This document shows, in pieces, positions 11,731-24,985 of a DNA stretch of 64,000 nt (position 1 is the stretch's first letter; every line of letters begins with the position of its first letter). The position numbers and the translations under genes were made by a program. The notes below the pieces were generated by a model, which was given only the letters and a program-made list of their open reading frames with translations, did no database searches and was not told the origin of the DNA. This stretch comes from Paragonimus westermani (lineage: Eukaryota > Platyhelminthes > Trematoda > Plagiorchiida > Troglotrematidae): the NCBI GenBank assembly GCA_008508345.1, contig QNGE01002723.1:1-64000 (forward strand), given 5' to 3'.

Positions 11731-14700
11731 ATCGTCTTGCTTCCCCGGGCCTATCTCAGGTTGGTCTTCGGGATACTGAGACCTGAGTGAGCATAATCTG
11801 TTCGAGGATCCAGGTTACAGGGGCAATATGAGAGTAAGTGTCTGACAATAGCATATTTCCGACTATCCACCCTGCAGCAGATAGGACGATCCGGTTTAGT
11901 CTGCGCGACGGCCGATTCACTATGGTATTCGGTTTCCGTTGTGGTATCATGGTTTACATAAGCTACAGATACCGTCAGGATGCCCAGACCTAGACAGGAA
12001 GACGATTAGGGTCCTCAACCAAAGACTTTGCCTCAAAAACCTGTACCGCAACGCATCAGGTAACGCACACAACCCCACAGGCGCAACAGCATTAACCACC
12101 TCGAACAGGCTAGACAGTCATATTTCAAGAGATTCAGCACACACACACACACACATGCACTGAACAGCAGTATTGCACAGACAAACGTATCACGCACAGA
12201 ATCAAACCAGGCGAAGACAAACACCAAGCTGAACCAAGACAAGACACACGGACACAATTCACAACGAACGCATCTGCGTTCTGTCTGGCTGATCTCCTCT
12301 GGCCAATCTGATAAGGTTGAACCTGCAAGGATCGGAGTCGCAGTTACCACAACCCACAGGATCCAAACAGCACACAAGCCTGACCACCACGTCGAGGAGT
12401 GACACGGTCATTGATCATAAATGCCCCCAAACCGAAAACCATCAGGTTCCGTTACATGTGGTTAACCCGTGAAAGACCTGAAAAGAAATAGAGATGATGT
12501 AACACATTTTACCCCGACTCACCCATACGAGTTGAACGGTACACGTATTTTCAATTCCAATGCTTGTACAACCTCATCCAGCAAACTTCCACTGTTTCAA
12601 CTAATGATTCTTCACAGTCAGAATCATTTCTAGTGCGCTGTCCAAATTTTCACAAATCCAGACAATTCATCTAGTTATGCTATTCACTTATATTTGGTGT
12701 ACTGCTGTGTACGTGCTGTATTCATTGACATTATCTCCCTCAGTGTATGAGTAATTTATGCACCAATACACTCGATGGTGCTCCCGAATGTTTACGGATA
12801 GTAACAGTGTCATGTGGCCCATGTAGTTTGTGCCACAGTAATCAATACAGAAGACACTATGAACAGACAACGTATTCTACAACCGGACCGAATGAAATTG
12901 GTGTGAAAACAGACTGAACACATAAGATGGACACAAAATGGATTTTGATCATTGCTACGCAGTATGTTACGAAGTTCTTTTGTCTGTAGTGTACCATTTC
13001 CCTGATTTTCTGATAGTCACCGTACTCTTGTGAATACACTGTTCTCGGTATTTGTAGTCAAAAAGTGTGTTAAGTATGAATTGATTTTTTCTTTCCGAAG
13101 TATCGCTAGAAGGGATTTTCAAGTCCTAATCGACCAGACACCGGCTAAAAATCAAGTTTTGTCTAAATGGCGAATAAAACTTAAAAATTCGTATGTGTTA
13201 CGGTACACGTTAGATGACAGTTTTTTACCGTCCTATCCAAGCGATGCGGTCAGGAGGCATCTAGAAATGACTTGAGCTGTGTGGTAATGTTGAACCATTG
13301 CTGATTCATCTGCTATGCACCTAATATTATGAGCATACCGTCTAGAATAAACTATGAGTCGACTTGCATTGATGTGAGATCACACTCAAGATTCGCCACA
13401 CGGTCACCAGCTAACAACAAACATACTGACAACCACGTTGCTATCCAGTCATTTTTCTCGGTACAGTCCACTACAAAACAGAAACGGAACATTCGACATG
13501 CAAAGGTACAACAGACGCTTTATTTTCCCCATCAGTATTCTCATGCTCATTTAATCACTTCCTAGATGACTATTCAGAAACCCAGTTCTCTCCCTGGGCA
13601 GAATTTCCGTAAACTCGGAAGATACATCAAGTGGAACCTTACGTTTTACTTACATGTGAGTTCAACAAATTCGAACGATTCTCTCAAGATGTAAACTGCT
13701 TTTGATCAGCCATTCTCTAGTTGCTCTTTGCGGGGACTCACGCATACTCAGGATCTACCGAGAAGGTAGTTCCCTTTTGTGAACTTCAGGTAGAACACAA
13801 AAGTCTAGGTATGGTTAAGTTCACTACTCTGATCCTCTCAAACGTGTTTCAATTGATCATCCCTGTTTGCTAAATGCAACACAGCGCTGTCGGTAAAGCC
13901 GTCATGGGGAACATCACAAGTTTATTGCGTCCGAGCTACCAAGACAGTTATATACCATCAAAACAGGCCAGTGGGCGCCTGTTAGCAATTGCGAAAGCCA
14001 CTGCCATTTGTCAGCTCCGTTCCTCACTTTGCATCCAAGAGCGCTTCATCAAAGCATTGGACCACCCATGATCATTTGTTTATATCCTCACCGAACATTT
14101 TACGCAGTCATGATCACCGTCATGGCAGTTGTATCAAATTTTTGAACTAAAATGATGCAAAAGTCTGACCCAACCCCATTTCTGCAAATATTCACCCCTC
14201 TGCATTCAACCTCCCCTGTTTCTGGACGTTAATTGGAACCTGACCTAGACGATTTTGTTTTGTCACGTCAATTTGATGGTTGTGCGAATAGCCAATTGTC
14301 GGTCATTGTAGTTTACTTGAGTGGTGCGTGCACCCCCTTTTTTGGAGCTCGACTCATCCCCACTGTTTTGAACCTGTTGACTGCTCGGAAGAGCTCTTTT
14401 GGGTATGAATGCCTTATTATGTGACTATAGTTCATATTTATCCCGTTCAGCAGCAAATTGTAACCCACTTCCCGGAAACGATCTGTCGATCGAAACTGTT
14501 GAGGTTGTCTAAATATTCACTTTGATAATTTGTTTAATAGTAACGTGGCATTACGATCCAATCTTGTTTTGAATATTTGGGATCATTGGTTTATCGCTAC
14601 GCGTTGCTCTTCGTGAAAGCTCGTACAGCGGTGGGTCTTATTTTGCTTGATCGAGGTGCAATCGACGTATTACTTCTTACCCGCTTTTTCTGTCGTTGCT

Positions 14701-17700
14701 TTCGTACCCTCGTTGAACCGAATACCGTATTCTCTGGTGCATGCTAAACGCCGCGACCGCGGCCGGTCTTCTCATAAGTTCTTTCACACTCGCGCTTGTA
14801 AGCGGATGTTAAGTCTTTTGACTGCAGTCGACTCTGCCACAAGTGACCTCTACGAAGGTCATTGGGTGTGAGTTTGCACACATACGGGTACACGCCTTTT
14901 ACCGCTCGGCGAAAGTAACATGATCGCGCGAGTGAATTTATGAACCTAAGAATGGATGCCACGTGAAATAAGATACGACTGATCTGAAAAGCAAAGTGCA
15001 TCCCGGGAAATGCTTGCGTGGTGATCCAACCGGTGACTGCCTGGTGCATTACATTATTTGATAATTACATACATACATTTTTAGACCCAGAACTAAACCG
15101 AAAAGTGAATATACATGTAGGATTTATACACACTACCTTAATTTGCAAATCGTAGATAGCGAACATGGAAAACATGTTGTTGGACAAGTATACTGAGGTT
15201 CATGTTACGCAAACTGTGATACTGAACTAGCCGTCATTGAACAATTCGGACGGAATAGTAATCAGCGTGTGCCGCGGTATGGCACGTGGACAGGCATTCA
15301 GTGTCACATGCATCCAGCGTGCAGTCGCTGTTGTTTAAATAGAGCGTACATTCATAATTTTTGGAACTACGGTACAAATCGTGAACACAGCCAATTTTTT
15401 TTTAGATCTCCAGAAGACCATAATTGCTTTTACATTGACAGTACGACTATTGGAAATAAAAGGGCGTGTATTTGTAAGATTTTGGCCAGAAATCATTATT
15501 GAAACTTGGCGCAACCGATTCCCGTTGTTCAGGAATACTGAAGGTCATAGATTAAAATCTGTTCCGCTACTATGTCGGCAGCGTTGCAGCGGTTGACATG
15601 TGTTTTGCAATAACTTTCGGTTATAAATTCTGTACACCGCAACTTATGTTTGTTTTGTCATGCCAACAAAAATTCACAGCCTAACCATTGAAACCACTGG
15701 ACGTTACACCAGCTGTCAACGTTCTATGACTGATTATATCAGTGTTTTAAGCTTGTTTGTCAACACGTTACTCGTTAATGGTTTCTCAACAGCCGAATGA
15801 ACCCATATTGGTGGGTATTCCACTCTGGTTACAACATGGCGCTAAGACCTGCATTCATACCCCCCTGTCTTACATTTATGGGGCCTTTTGCGTTTGTTAA
15901 AGTTTGAGCTCATTTGTCCAGATCGATTCGATTGTTTGAAGAGGAGAGTAAAAGATAACCTTCACTAAGAATAAAATATTAGTTCATAGCTGGTTAAGAT
16001 AATGTTGGTCAGTAATAACAACGACCGAAATGTCCCTGTTTCATTGTCCAAAAGTCATGCAGCAGAACAGTGTTTTTCACATCCAGACTAGCATTGCATT
16101 ATGATTGAAACAATGAATTTTGTTCTTACTGAATCGATCGCTCTTACCAACTAAATTAGTGATTATAGCTATATGGGTAACACTCATAAAGCTCTCTACC
16201 CTGAAAATCCATTAACTGTTGTTGTTTCTTCATTCTAAGTTCTACTCGATGGACAGTTTCCCTATAGACGACAGAGATAACTCCATCTAATAGGCAACCG
16301 CTACCTGGAAAAACTGTTCGAAATGAAAGACTTCATTCTTCAATTTTTTCCCAATGCTTGCAAAGTCGCACACACACCAGATGTGTTTTGTATGCTCGTA
16401 ATACAAAGCTGCCGGACTTTAGGCGGTGATGGTTTCAGATATGCGTTTGGTACCTGAATCAAACATTCCGTTGGCATTCTTACGTTGATGTCTAGAAACA
16501 GCGGTTGATCTTCACTTTTATGTTCGTCTATTTGGACAATTGTGAGTAAGCGAATATCAGCAGTTCAGTGTTCATAGAGCGTTAAGTTGATGTGATATCT
16601 CATCGAAGTTTGGGGTTTCAGACGTTTTCAAGCTGAACACCGTCCACACTCGAGCACAGCCTTCCCATTCAGAAATGCCTTTCCATTGGCCCACTTCGAA
16701 AAGAAACATTAGAATTAAGATTCGCTCATATTTGTATGCATTAATGGTGTATAGTCTCGTTCGCGCTTGTGAGACCAGCGGGTTAATCACAACGCCGGTA
16801 CCCTAACACTTCCGGTCCGGAAGAGGAAATGAGCCACCGATGAGCCCTGATAGGTCTGAATGATGTTAAATTTTAAACTATTTGAAATCGTTTTTGTATC
16901 TTAGGTCCATCGGTCAGTTCGAGGGTGCTAAACAGGTATGTCCATGTGTACTTGTCGCTCTGTTGGTCGTACATTGGATTGTTCTGGTCGTTTGCATGGT
17001 AGGTGTGTTAGCACCGAAGTTTTGAATCCTGCTAAGATAACTTTTGTTGACTTGTGAGGGTTGATTAAGAAGCGATCAGGGAACTGTCATTGCTGGTGCA
17101 AACTTCTAATCACACTGTCTTTTGAATTTCATTCCGATCGACAGTCCCTTTAGTAAGACATGCAGTGCCCGTGTTTAGTAACTACAATCCATAACCTTTT
17201 TAACAGTTAACTTGAAAGCATAGGTTCCATCTATCAAAATAGGTTTCCTAATTTGTCGTTATTCAAGAGTAACTGTCACAGTCTTATCTCGTTACTCACG
17301 GTTAACTTTTAGGTTTCTTTTAACTTACATGAGAAACAGTTAGTTTTGACATCTTCTGAATTTTGCAACATTATAGTATAACAAAAAAACGATATGACTG
17401 TCCACTTATTACACTTCATACGTTTAACCTTATGTATGAAGCCAAGTAACCAACTAGCAACACAAACATATCATGACCAATTATTTCACCGCTAAAAATT
17501 AGTGCAAAAATGGTTTACAAGATTAGGATAATGCTACTCTCGATATTGCCCCTCAAAGCCGATTATCCCCAATTCTTCTACATGTTTGATCAAACGTGTT
17601 AAGTTAATGCAAAAACTTGTACCATTAGCTACCGTTTGTTAATACTTCAGTATCATGTGAATTGACAGAAATCCAGGCAAAGAATCCTCTTGGAAGACAC

Positions 17701-18776
17701 CACCAGACCTCACGGTACAGAATTGATATTTCAAGAAGTGTTGCAGTTAGACAGAGAATCCACACCTAATCCATCACGTTCATAGGGACTTTACCAGCTG
17801 ACTGACAATTTCCCGCTTTCTTCGGGGGGTTGATTAACAGATCGTTTTTCATGAATAAGACGACCTTGAGACTGACACTGAGAACTTTCAGTCTCCACTG
17901 ATACAACATTTTACGAAAGCGGCCTATGTAAACTTTGCAGTAACTTGACGAAAGACCGTTTAGCCTAAAGGTGTTTGGATGTACAAAAGTAATTGTTTCA
18001 TGCAGACCCGGTTACTTTTAAGTTGATTTACCAAAGCTGTATTTTACACACAAGTAAGTAAGATTCCGAGAGATTCATGTGTACAAAAAGTAGCTAGTGC
18101 AAAGCCATTTAGAGTCTAGTCAAAAATCTCCCGGAACTCACTTGTTCCTGTTTTAAATTGGATGTGCTCATCTTATTTGAATGGCAACACTGAGCCATAG
18201 AAACCATTCAGAATTTATCAGGATCTTTGACATATCGAGCTCCTTAAAAACTGGCCTGGTTCAAAATACTACAAGGCTGGAACCTGTTGATTATAATTGA
18301 TGGTCAGGTGAGATGATTTCATCAAGACGAAATTATCTTGGAACTGCTCATAAATATAATTTAAACTGCTCATAGAACCGAGGGTTGACGGCAAACGGCA
18401 AATGGCGACTGTATGGCTCTCGTTTACGATATGGGATGTTGATTGTTAATATAGTTGAACAGCATCTAGATTGTCCGGTTGATTCAAACAGACCATTCGA
18501 AATGACCTGTCTGAAAAATCGTACTGTTGGCTGTCTTATTCATTAGTAGTCAGATATTTACTCTCTCCTCTCAAGATGATTGAACAACCCGAGTGGTAAC
18601 CACAAGAGATTACCATCGGACGCGTGTGTGTGATTACTTGACCATGCCCATTACGCTCGTGTGAAACGCACAAGGATTGACGCTGAGAAAGACTTGCTCC
18701 GAACGTCGTGTTGCGCTCAAACTTATCGTTAGACACTTCTAAAATATTTAAATGAGTACCAACTGTGAAAAGTCAG
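11731..18776. other. 7-kb stretch without recognised genes
   Basis: Only short open frames with no family resemblance are present. An 18-base CA run lies at 12138-12155. Around 14593-14610 a short segment resembles one near 42536-42550 (both contain TATCGCTACGCGTTGCTC), so at least one dispersed repeat passes through. I cannot support any gene here. Confidence 0.5.
12138..12155 (+). repeat. CA microsatellite
   Basis: Nine uninterrupted CA dinucleotides. Confidence 0.9.
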
Positions 18777-18856
18777 GGCTTCGGCTGGATTCGAACCAGC
18801 GACAGACACGGCATGCCTCAACGCGGCAAGCGCTCTACCAGCTGAGCTACGAAGCC
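18777..18856 (-). tRNA. tRNA-like sequence with abnormal anticodon region (probable pseudogene or SINE head)
   Basis: On the minus strand, 80 nt fold as most of a tRNA. The acceptor stem is a perfect 7 bp (GGCTTCG with CGAAGCC), the D arm is GCTC/GAGC, and the T arm is GCTGG/CCAGC with loop TTCGAAT, giving consensus A-box and B-box promoter elements. The middle is wrong for a normal tRNA. About 31 nt lie between the D and T stems; the best anticodon stem (CTTGC with GCATG) has one mismatch and a 9-nt loop, leaving an 11-nt variable region. I therefore do not assign an amino acid. It could be a pseudogene, a pol III-competent SINE head, or a tRNA with a small insertion. No CCA is encoded. Confidence 0.6.
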
Positions 18857-20150
18857 ACACCGGGAGCTCGGAAATTTCACATTTGGACTCTCTAAAATAG
18901 ACTAACAAGGGGAACCATGGAGTTCATTGGTTGCTTTCAAATTGAGTCATCCATTGCATTCATGTGAATTCGAGGGCTATGAGCAAATGTGAATGGCACT
19001 CAGAGTATGATGAAATAGTTATTCCCAAGGTACCGCTCGGTTAGTTTTCTTTCAGACGTCACATTCAATAACGCATTCCAAGTGATGCTCGGAAGATCAA
19101 AATCACAGTGTATACCGGTTGCCGCTCGTGATGCGTAGGTCGGGTGTTCTGATCTCTGACAAATGACAGCACGTGAATTCAACCGGCTCAGCACTGAGAA
19201 TGAGTGTGAGTGAACGTCACAGAACGATGAAATTACTTCACATTTTTGTTCATGTGTTCCATTATGAGCGTGTGACATGCGAATTGTGTTAGGTGAGGCA
19301 ATGTGATGTGAGTGTGGATTGAATGACTGGATGAATAAACGTGAGTACTTGTTATTTTCTGTCATGGGAACCTGCAACCTTATCTTGAAAACTGGGCATC
19401 GCCGTACAGTATCATCTAGCTCACGGTTTACGGCTCACGCTTCGTGTTGCTTTCTGTGTAAAATAACGCATCATGATGGTCGAGTTAGCAAATGTATGGA
19501 GTCCCCAGAAGGAGGTTTGCTGAACGAGACTGGGTTCAACAAACGGTGACATTACGAGGGTAATTTTTATTAACTGTACTGTTGGTTCATGGAATTTCAC
19601 TTGTGACAAGAGAATGAAGGTAGCTGGTTCATAGAATAAAACTGATCGGTTGAGGTCTTGTTCAGTTACTACCACGTTGAGCATCTAATCCGAGGCGAAA
19701 GCAATTCCACTTTCTGTGTCGGGTTGAGTGTGAGTGCACCACCTAGCCTGTGCCACAAGATACACACGTTTGGACTATTCGTATTAAACTGAATAATTAC
19801 TAACAACATCTCAATTATGAAGGGTCATAACATTAAACTGATTGTTTCTCATCTTAATCAATGTGTACGTGTTTTACATCAGTATTTTTTCCGCTCCACT
19901 TCAACGCGGATACGGAAGCACATATGCGCGACTGTGTGACTGTTCCGAGAATCTTTGAAAAGTCAAATATCACCCAATTTTTTCAACTGTGAATACACTA
20001 TGTTTACGAATTGTGTTAAAAATGTTTATCGATTGAAGTTAACAGGACAGCTACTGTGTCTCCTTTCAAGACGAACGGACAACCTGATAATTGCTCACAA
20101 GCGAGAGTGGTTGAGCATTCGGATGTAATAATTCGGTCGTGCCTAATGTG
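18857..20150. other. No gene recognised
   Basis: Short open frames only, without recognised domains. The short hammerhead SINE begins right after this stretch. Confidence 0.5.
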
Positions 20151-20510
20151 AAGTCAGTGGCGCAGTCGTCAACACGGTTGCCTCATGATTGGAATGGCTG
20201 GAGTTCAAATCTCGGCCGTGGCAATGATATGCACTACTGACGAGCTCTAATGAGAGCGAAACTCGAGTTTAGTGCTTCTTTTCGAAAGAGGCTGGTTGGA
20301 AAGTCTATCTGAATGCGAAGGCTGCGATCAAATGTGAGTGATGGTCAACCTGAAAACAAACCAAATCCCTTACTACCCATCAGTAATCAGAAAATGTCTC
20401 TGGTGGAAATCTGTATGCAAAACTGAGTTACTGTTGTGACTTCTGGAATGTCATGCGTGATTGTATTTCATTTTGCGGACGACTTCCTTTTTGTTGAACA
20501 GGACTATATC
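20151..20510 (+). repeat. tRNA-headed SINE-like repeat with hammerhead, copy 1
   Basis: A repeat of about 360 bp. The head looks tRNA-derived: an A-box-like TGGCGCAGTCG at 20158-20168 and a B-box-like AGTTCAAATCT at 20202-20212, the internal promoter of RNA polymerase III. A complete hammerhead ribozyme follows at 20231-20275. The ~235-bp body that follows is nearly identical to 46037-46271, and both copies end at GGACTATATC, which defines the 3' end. There is no coding capacity. The arrangement of tRNA promoter plus hammerhead is known from schistosome S-alpha elements. Sequence kinship beyond that architecture is not claimed. Confidence 0.85.
20231..20275 (+). ncRNA. Type I hammerhead ribozyme, copy 1
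   Basis: All hammerhead parts are present in order. Stem I is GCACTA/TAGTGC (6 bp, 20231-20236 and 20270-20275). The core CTGACGA is at 20237-20243. Stem II is GCTCT/AGAGC with loop AATG (20244-20257). GAA is at 20258-20260. Stem III is ACTC/GAGT (20261-20268) with no loop, followed by the cleavage-site base T at 20269. Predicted self-cleavage falls between 20269 and 20270, after a GUU triplet (allowed by the NUH rule, usually slower than GUC). The four-base-pair loopless stem III resembles the minimal stem III of schistosome hammerheads and may favour cleavage as a dimer. The identical structure at 45992-46036 supports selection or recent spread. Confidence 0.88.
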
Positions 20511-20559
20511 AGTGATCACCGGTCACTCGAGTGTTGAGTAGATAATCAATGTGATTTCA

Positions 20560-20670
20560 ATTACAACACTCCTGAGGAAGGCCACCCGAGGTGGTTGAAA
20601 CGTAGAGTATTACAACTTGCTCGTAACGTTGTGTTATTCTCAATCTGTTTATCAAGAGTTGACCATCTTT
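20560..20670 (+). repeat. Dispersed repeat with hammerhead-like core, copy 1
   Basis: CTGAGGA at 20572-20578 is followed by a hairpin (GGCCACC with GGTGGTT, counting two G-T pairs) and GAAACG at 20597-20602, the order of a hammerhead core. There is an extra A before the hairpin, and stem I is imperfect (AACAC upstream could pair with GTGTT near 20645). The same sequence occurs inverted at 42120-42232 with a changed hairpin loop. Similar CTGA-stem-GAAACG motifs are described in Penelope-like retroelements, and such elements are present in this window, so a Penelope-like terminal fragment is a reasonable but unproven origin. Confidence 0.5.
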
Positions 20671-20744
20671 ACGATCTGCGGTTTTGACCAGACACGATGA
20701 TTCTGTCACCCGTTGAGCTTCGACAACCTGGAATTCACACAAAA

Positions 20745-21789
20745 TCCGAAGTTAAGATTGAATGGATGTATGTATGTATTATTGATCAATGTTTTGACTC
20801 ATCCCATTGGACGGTTGAACATAGACCACAACAGATCTGTTCACACTGGTTACAACGATGACGGTTGAAGTTCGAAATGAAGTTATCGAATTTTGTTACT
20901 CACACTCTAGCCGACAAAATACTTATCAGGAGGAGAGAATCGAACAAACATTCGAACGGACTTTCTCAGTGTATGTAAAGTATCCATTGTCTACCAAATT
21001 ATCAGTCTGGAGAGCTTCGATTATAATCGATTAGTAACTTCATAATTTATCGGTTCCAGTCCAGCTGTAGCTGCTAAACAGGAGTTAAACATCCTGAAAA
21101 TAAGGATCACAAAAGAGAAGGAAAATAACACTAACTGACTACAACACTCACTGATGCTAACACAGCTCACACTGTTAGGGAACTGTTTTGAGCCTCATAT
21201 TTGCTCCTACGCTCAATATGTACTTGAGGTCAGTGGTGACTTTGATACTACACGTTGGACAGTCCTCACGATTGGTAACCAGCATTGTCTGATTATTGTG
21301 TCCACAAATGTGTTACTTAGAATGCAGTTTTCAGAGCGAAAGAATGTGCATGGACTTATCACACTGTGTCGCATGTACTTCTCAAGGTAGCATATATTCG
21401 TAACACAATTATACACCCAAAGTTGGCACGATTCAGACTTCGTATGTGTTGTCTTTAGGGGGTTACTCTGGCGTGCTTACACAGTGGGCATTTCTGTTAA
21501 CTCATTGATGGGTAAAACAAGGAATCTGGCCTTGTTCGGTACATAGAAATTGCAGGTGAGCAGACATGCTCGAGAATCTACCTGTTCATCTCATTGAGTC
21601 CATGCCCACGTTACTTACCCCACTGGTGTTTCGGATTTGCCACCTCATCGCGGTGCGTTTCGCTTCAAACTCTTCATGGCGTGAACATGTGTAAAAGAAC
21701 CGGTTTTCGATCTGTAAGTTTCCGTGACTGATGGCTTTGCCAGGCCACGAGCAGGATGTGTGGGGGTGGGGTGGGTGCGTGGGCATTTT
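20745..21789. other. No gene recognised
   Basis: No supported gene. Open frames are short and unrelated to known families as far as I can see. Confidence 0.45.
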
Positions 21790-21995
21790 AACGAGCATCG
21801 CTGGGCTGGACACAAAGGCCTCACTCACGTCTCCCAGCCTTACTGCTTCAGGTTTATACTGGGTGAATGGCGTGTGAATGGAATCACAAATGGTGCAGCG
21901 CGAACCACTTATGAAGATGGTTAAGCGCAGGTGTCGTTTGATATTGGTCACTGTGATAGTCGAATCCGAAACGGACGCCGCCAACCAAGGGTAGC
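21790..21995 (+). repeat. LINE-tail repeat, copy at 21.8 kb
   Basis: Diverged match to the reverse complement of the repeat at 61690-61900. Shared blocks include GGCTGGACA-AAAGGCC, TTTATACTGG, GGTGCAGCGC, TAAGCGCAGG and GACGCCGCCAACC-type sequence. It lies in the orientation opposite to the 61-63 kb copies. It is interpreted as the 3' untranslated end of a non-LTR element, because the 61-63 kb copies carry a LINE-type zinc finger just upstream of it. Confidence 0.65.
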
Positions 21996-24714
21996 TACAT
22001 CAGTTCCAGATTATTCCGGTGTGGTACATGATTTGGTATTTTCTGCACTCTCGGTGAAGACGATGGAATTTGTAGTGTCCTTCAACTGATGGGCACTCGT
22101 AACCAATCAGACAAACTTCGCGTAATCCTGACTCGATAAGTGCCTTCATTTTTCTCGATTGTTTTGCTATCTGACATTCTGTGCAGAAAACGATCATTCA
22201 TGTTATCATTCTGGTCTAGTTGTAACCTGTTGGCTTACCCCTTCAATTCATTCCTTCCCACTGTTCGCTCCACGTTCATTACTGCACATATTCAGATTGT
22301 CTTTCGGATGAGATCCCATTGTTTTGAAACTGTGTTAACTCAGTTTGCAGTGAAAAAGCCACACTCATCATTGATCACCGAGTATACATTACTCACTGAG
22401 TCACCAGACGAACTAGCCTATGTGTACGCAATTCCATTGAAGTCATTTCGAATGTTGCTCTGTGCATGCCAACAAGATTTGTAAGGTTTTCCAGTGGAAT
22501 GGTTATGTCACAATTTGGACTGACGCTGAAATCACACAAATTTCAGTCATTTCACTGTTGGAGATGTTTGTAGCGGAAAAATCAGTTTCTGTGTTCACTG
22601 GATTGCATTCAGTCTTTACTTTTTCGAAGGGTTATTTCGTGCAAGTTGGGAACAGCATTTTGCAAATTAGGTTCAGGATACCTACAATTGGGCAGGCAAA
22701 ATTTGACAATAATCAATAGCCGTGTTTGTTCGAATCACAGTAGTCTTACTGACTCGATGGGCAGTTGTTCTGAGTACGCGAGTTTTCCGGATGATTCGGA
22801 GGGATTTATTTCAGCACGCTCCCTAGTAGTTATATTGTAATGAATTGAGAGATCAGTGATTCACGAGAACACTGGTGTAATACTTCAACGAGTCTAAGAT
22901 ACAAGACAATGAACAAATCTGATTTATTTTTCGTGTTTTTAAGTTGTTCATAGCTGAGGTTACCTGCATGATTTCCTTTCATATTAAGATGACATTTTGG
23001 GAACTTCTATCCTATCGTTCATCATTGGTCGCCACATATCTTAATCTGTTAAATGCGGTTTATAAATCTCTAGAAAATATTATGTTCTTTTCGATTCACT
23101 GGACTATCCTTTCAAGAAATTAAACGGGATGTTGTGTTTTGAGTCTCACTGAATGAACAGTCTGCAAGCTCGTAGTCCGTGATTGCTGAGGCACATCGTA
23201 AATCCCACTTAGATCGTTTTCGGAAGGCTACAATTCTCCAATCTCTTTTCAAAGGTAACTAACTAGTCAGTAATATATGCCATAAATCACGGTCTATTTG
23301 TAAGCACCTATACTGTTCTAATATACTGTGCTTGCTATTCACTTCATGAAAGGTCTTTTTTCTCGATCATTTTCGTAACTTACCGGATCTTCTTATCTGG
23401 ATTAACTAGCCCAACTGTATGATGTCGCGGTGACGCACATTTTAGCAAGAATGAATTACCAAACATCTCTGAAGTGATTTTTGCAAAGAACGACATGATA
23501 AATTCAACCTGTTCACGGACACCAGGCATCATCGGTCTCAAATTACTTATTGTAGACACTTTACCTGCACAACCCCCTCAATGTTCGATTACTAACCATC
23601 ACGGAGACAACATTAAATAAACATCTTCATTTATCGGTGCGTGCAGAAGGCGATGAAACATCCCACGTTAATTCCTCGTGACTGACCGTTTTCCTTTCAC
23701 CCAACTTTTGACCATAGTGTGTGAAGTTCATGGAAGTCAACTTACATCAACCGAACAAACACCCACCCTCTCCCCCCAAGCTGTCTATCAGTAAGGTCAA
23801 TGTCATTTTGTTGTCACACATAACTGACTGTGTTCTGTGCACGGTCGATTAGAACGACAGAATATTAACATGTTGTAATGCACAAATCACCACTTTGTTA
23901 AGTGGTTGGAGCCTTCAATGATTCGGAAATATGAGCGCGATTACGAGAAAGTCTCTGAAATGAAACAGGTCCTCCACAAACTATGCTGACCTTGGGCGAC
24001 CCTTTCAGATATGTCCTCGAATGAAGCAATAATTGATCACTTTAATCAATTTTAATATCATGTTAGTGACGTGGACAAGTTTTACTTAGTTTGCTAATAA
24101 ATTTTACAGGTTTGTGTTGCAAGTCAATGTGGAGAACGTTCTACAGCGAAGAACTAAGTGTACTTGTTAGGATTCAGTAAAAACAGACACAGTATTTCAA
24201 GTTTCTCTTTTTCGGATATATGCCCTTCACGGCTTATGCAAACGTAGGCTGAAAATACTTTACTATGTAGCTCATTCAAAGTATATTAACGAACAGCCCA
24301 TACGGCTTGTGAACTCAGAAATCGATAGTCCATTTGAACAAATCCGAGACCACACGCCGAAACCCATTTAAAGTCAGAGGTAGACTGTTATTGCTCATTT
24401 GACTGCTGAGGTACAGCTGAAAAGAAGAGACGGTTAATTGACTGTTGTTGGTTAGTGACAGGGATACCAAAATTATTCGGAACACTGTTATAGCGATAAA
24501 CGCCGATTAGACTGTCAAGACGAATGTAGTATTTTCAGGTATTTTAAAGCTTAAAGAGTATGTGAGTCTTTTCATGCTCATTTTATTCAAGCAGACACTT
24601 TTCAAAAAGCTGATTGTAAACGCATCTGTAATTTTTCTGAACATGTCCTTCACCTTAAGGTCAAAAAATACTTTTGCTGAACAACTGTGCATGTGAGAGT
24701 TCAGTTCCCCTCCA
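21996..24714. other. No gene recognised
   Basis: AT-rich sequence with short open frames on both strands. The longest (22140-22484, plus) has no recognised domain, so I do not call it. Confidence 0.5.
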
Positions 24715-24985
24715 GTGGTGTTCCCTCACATACACTCGTCAAGCATGTGTTCCGTAATTCCTAGTTGTAACGTATGTGACTATTTTGAACGACAGTCACA
24801 ACGTTGTACTTTTGAGACACGGACTCAAGGAGGACACGGTGGAACCGCAACGGGAAGCCCTCTTGGACCACCACTGACTGATGCCCACATCTCAAATTGT
24901 GAGCAAACAACATTGGTTTCACTCTCAGTCTCAAAGCCTTAAAAATGGTGAAAACGTGCGACCAGAACTTCACTTTAGCTATGCA
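24715..24985 (+). pseudogene. Penelope-like reverse transcriptase fragment
   Basis: A short stretch reads GTATGSPLGPPLTDAH, close to the RT segment GVAMGSPLGPLLADF of the Penelope-like element at 38658-40515. It continues to a SLSVSKP segment matching SLSKP just before that element's YVDD box. The catalytic box itself is not in frame here. It is an isolated, decayed scrap of one RT motif with no neighbouring Penelope-like sequence in line, although more scraps appear at 29914-30463. Confidence 0.65.
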
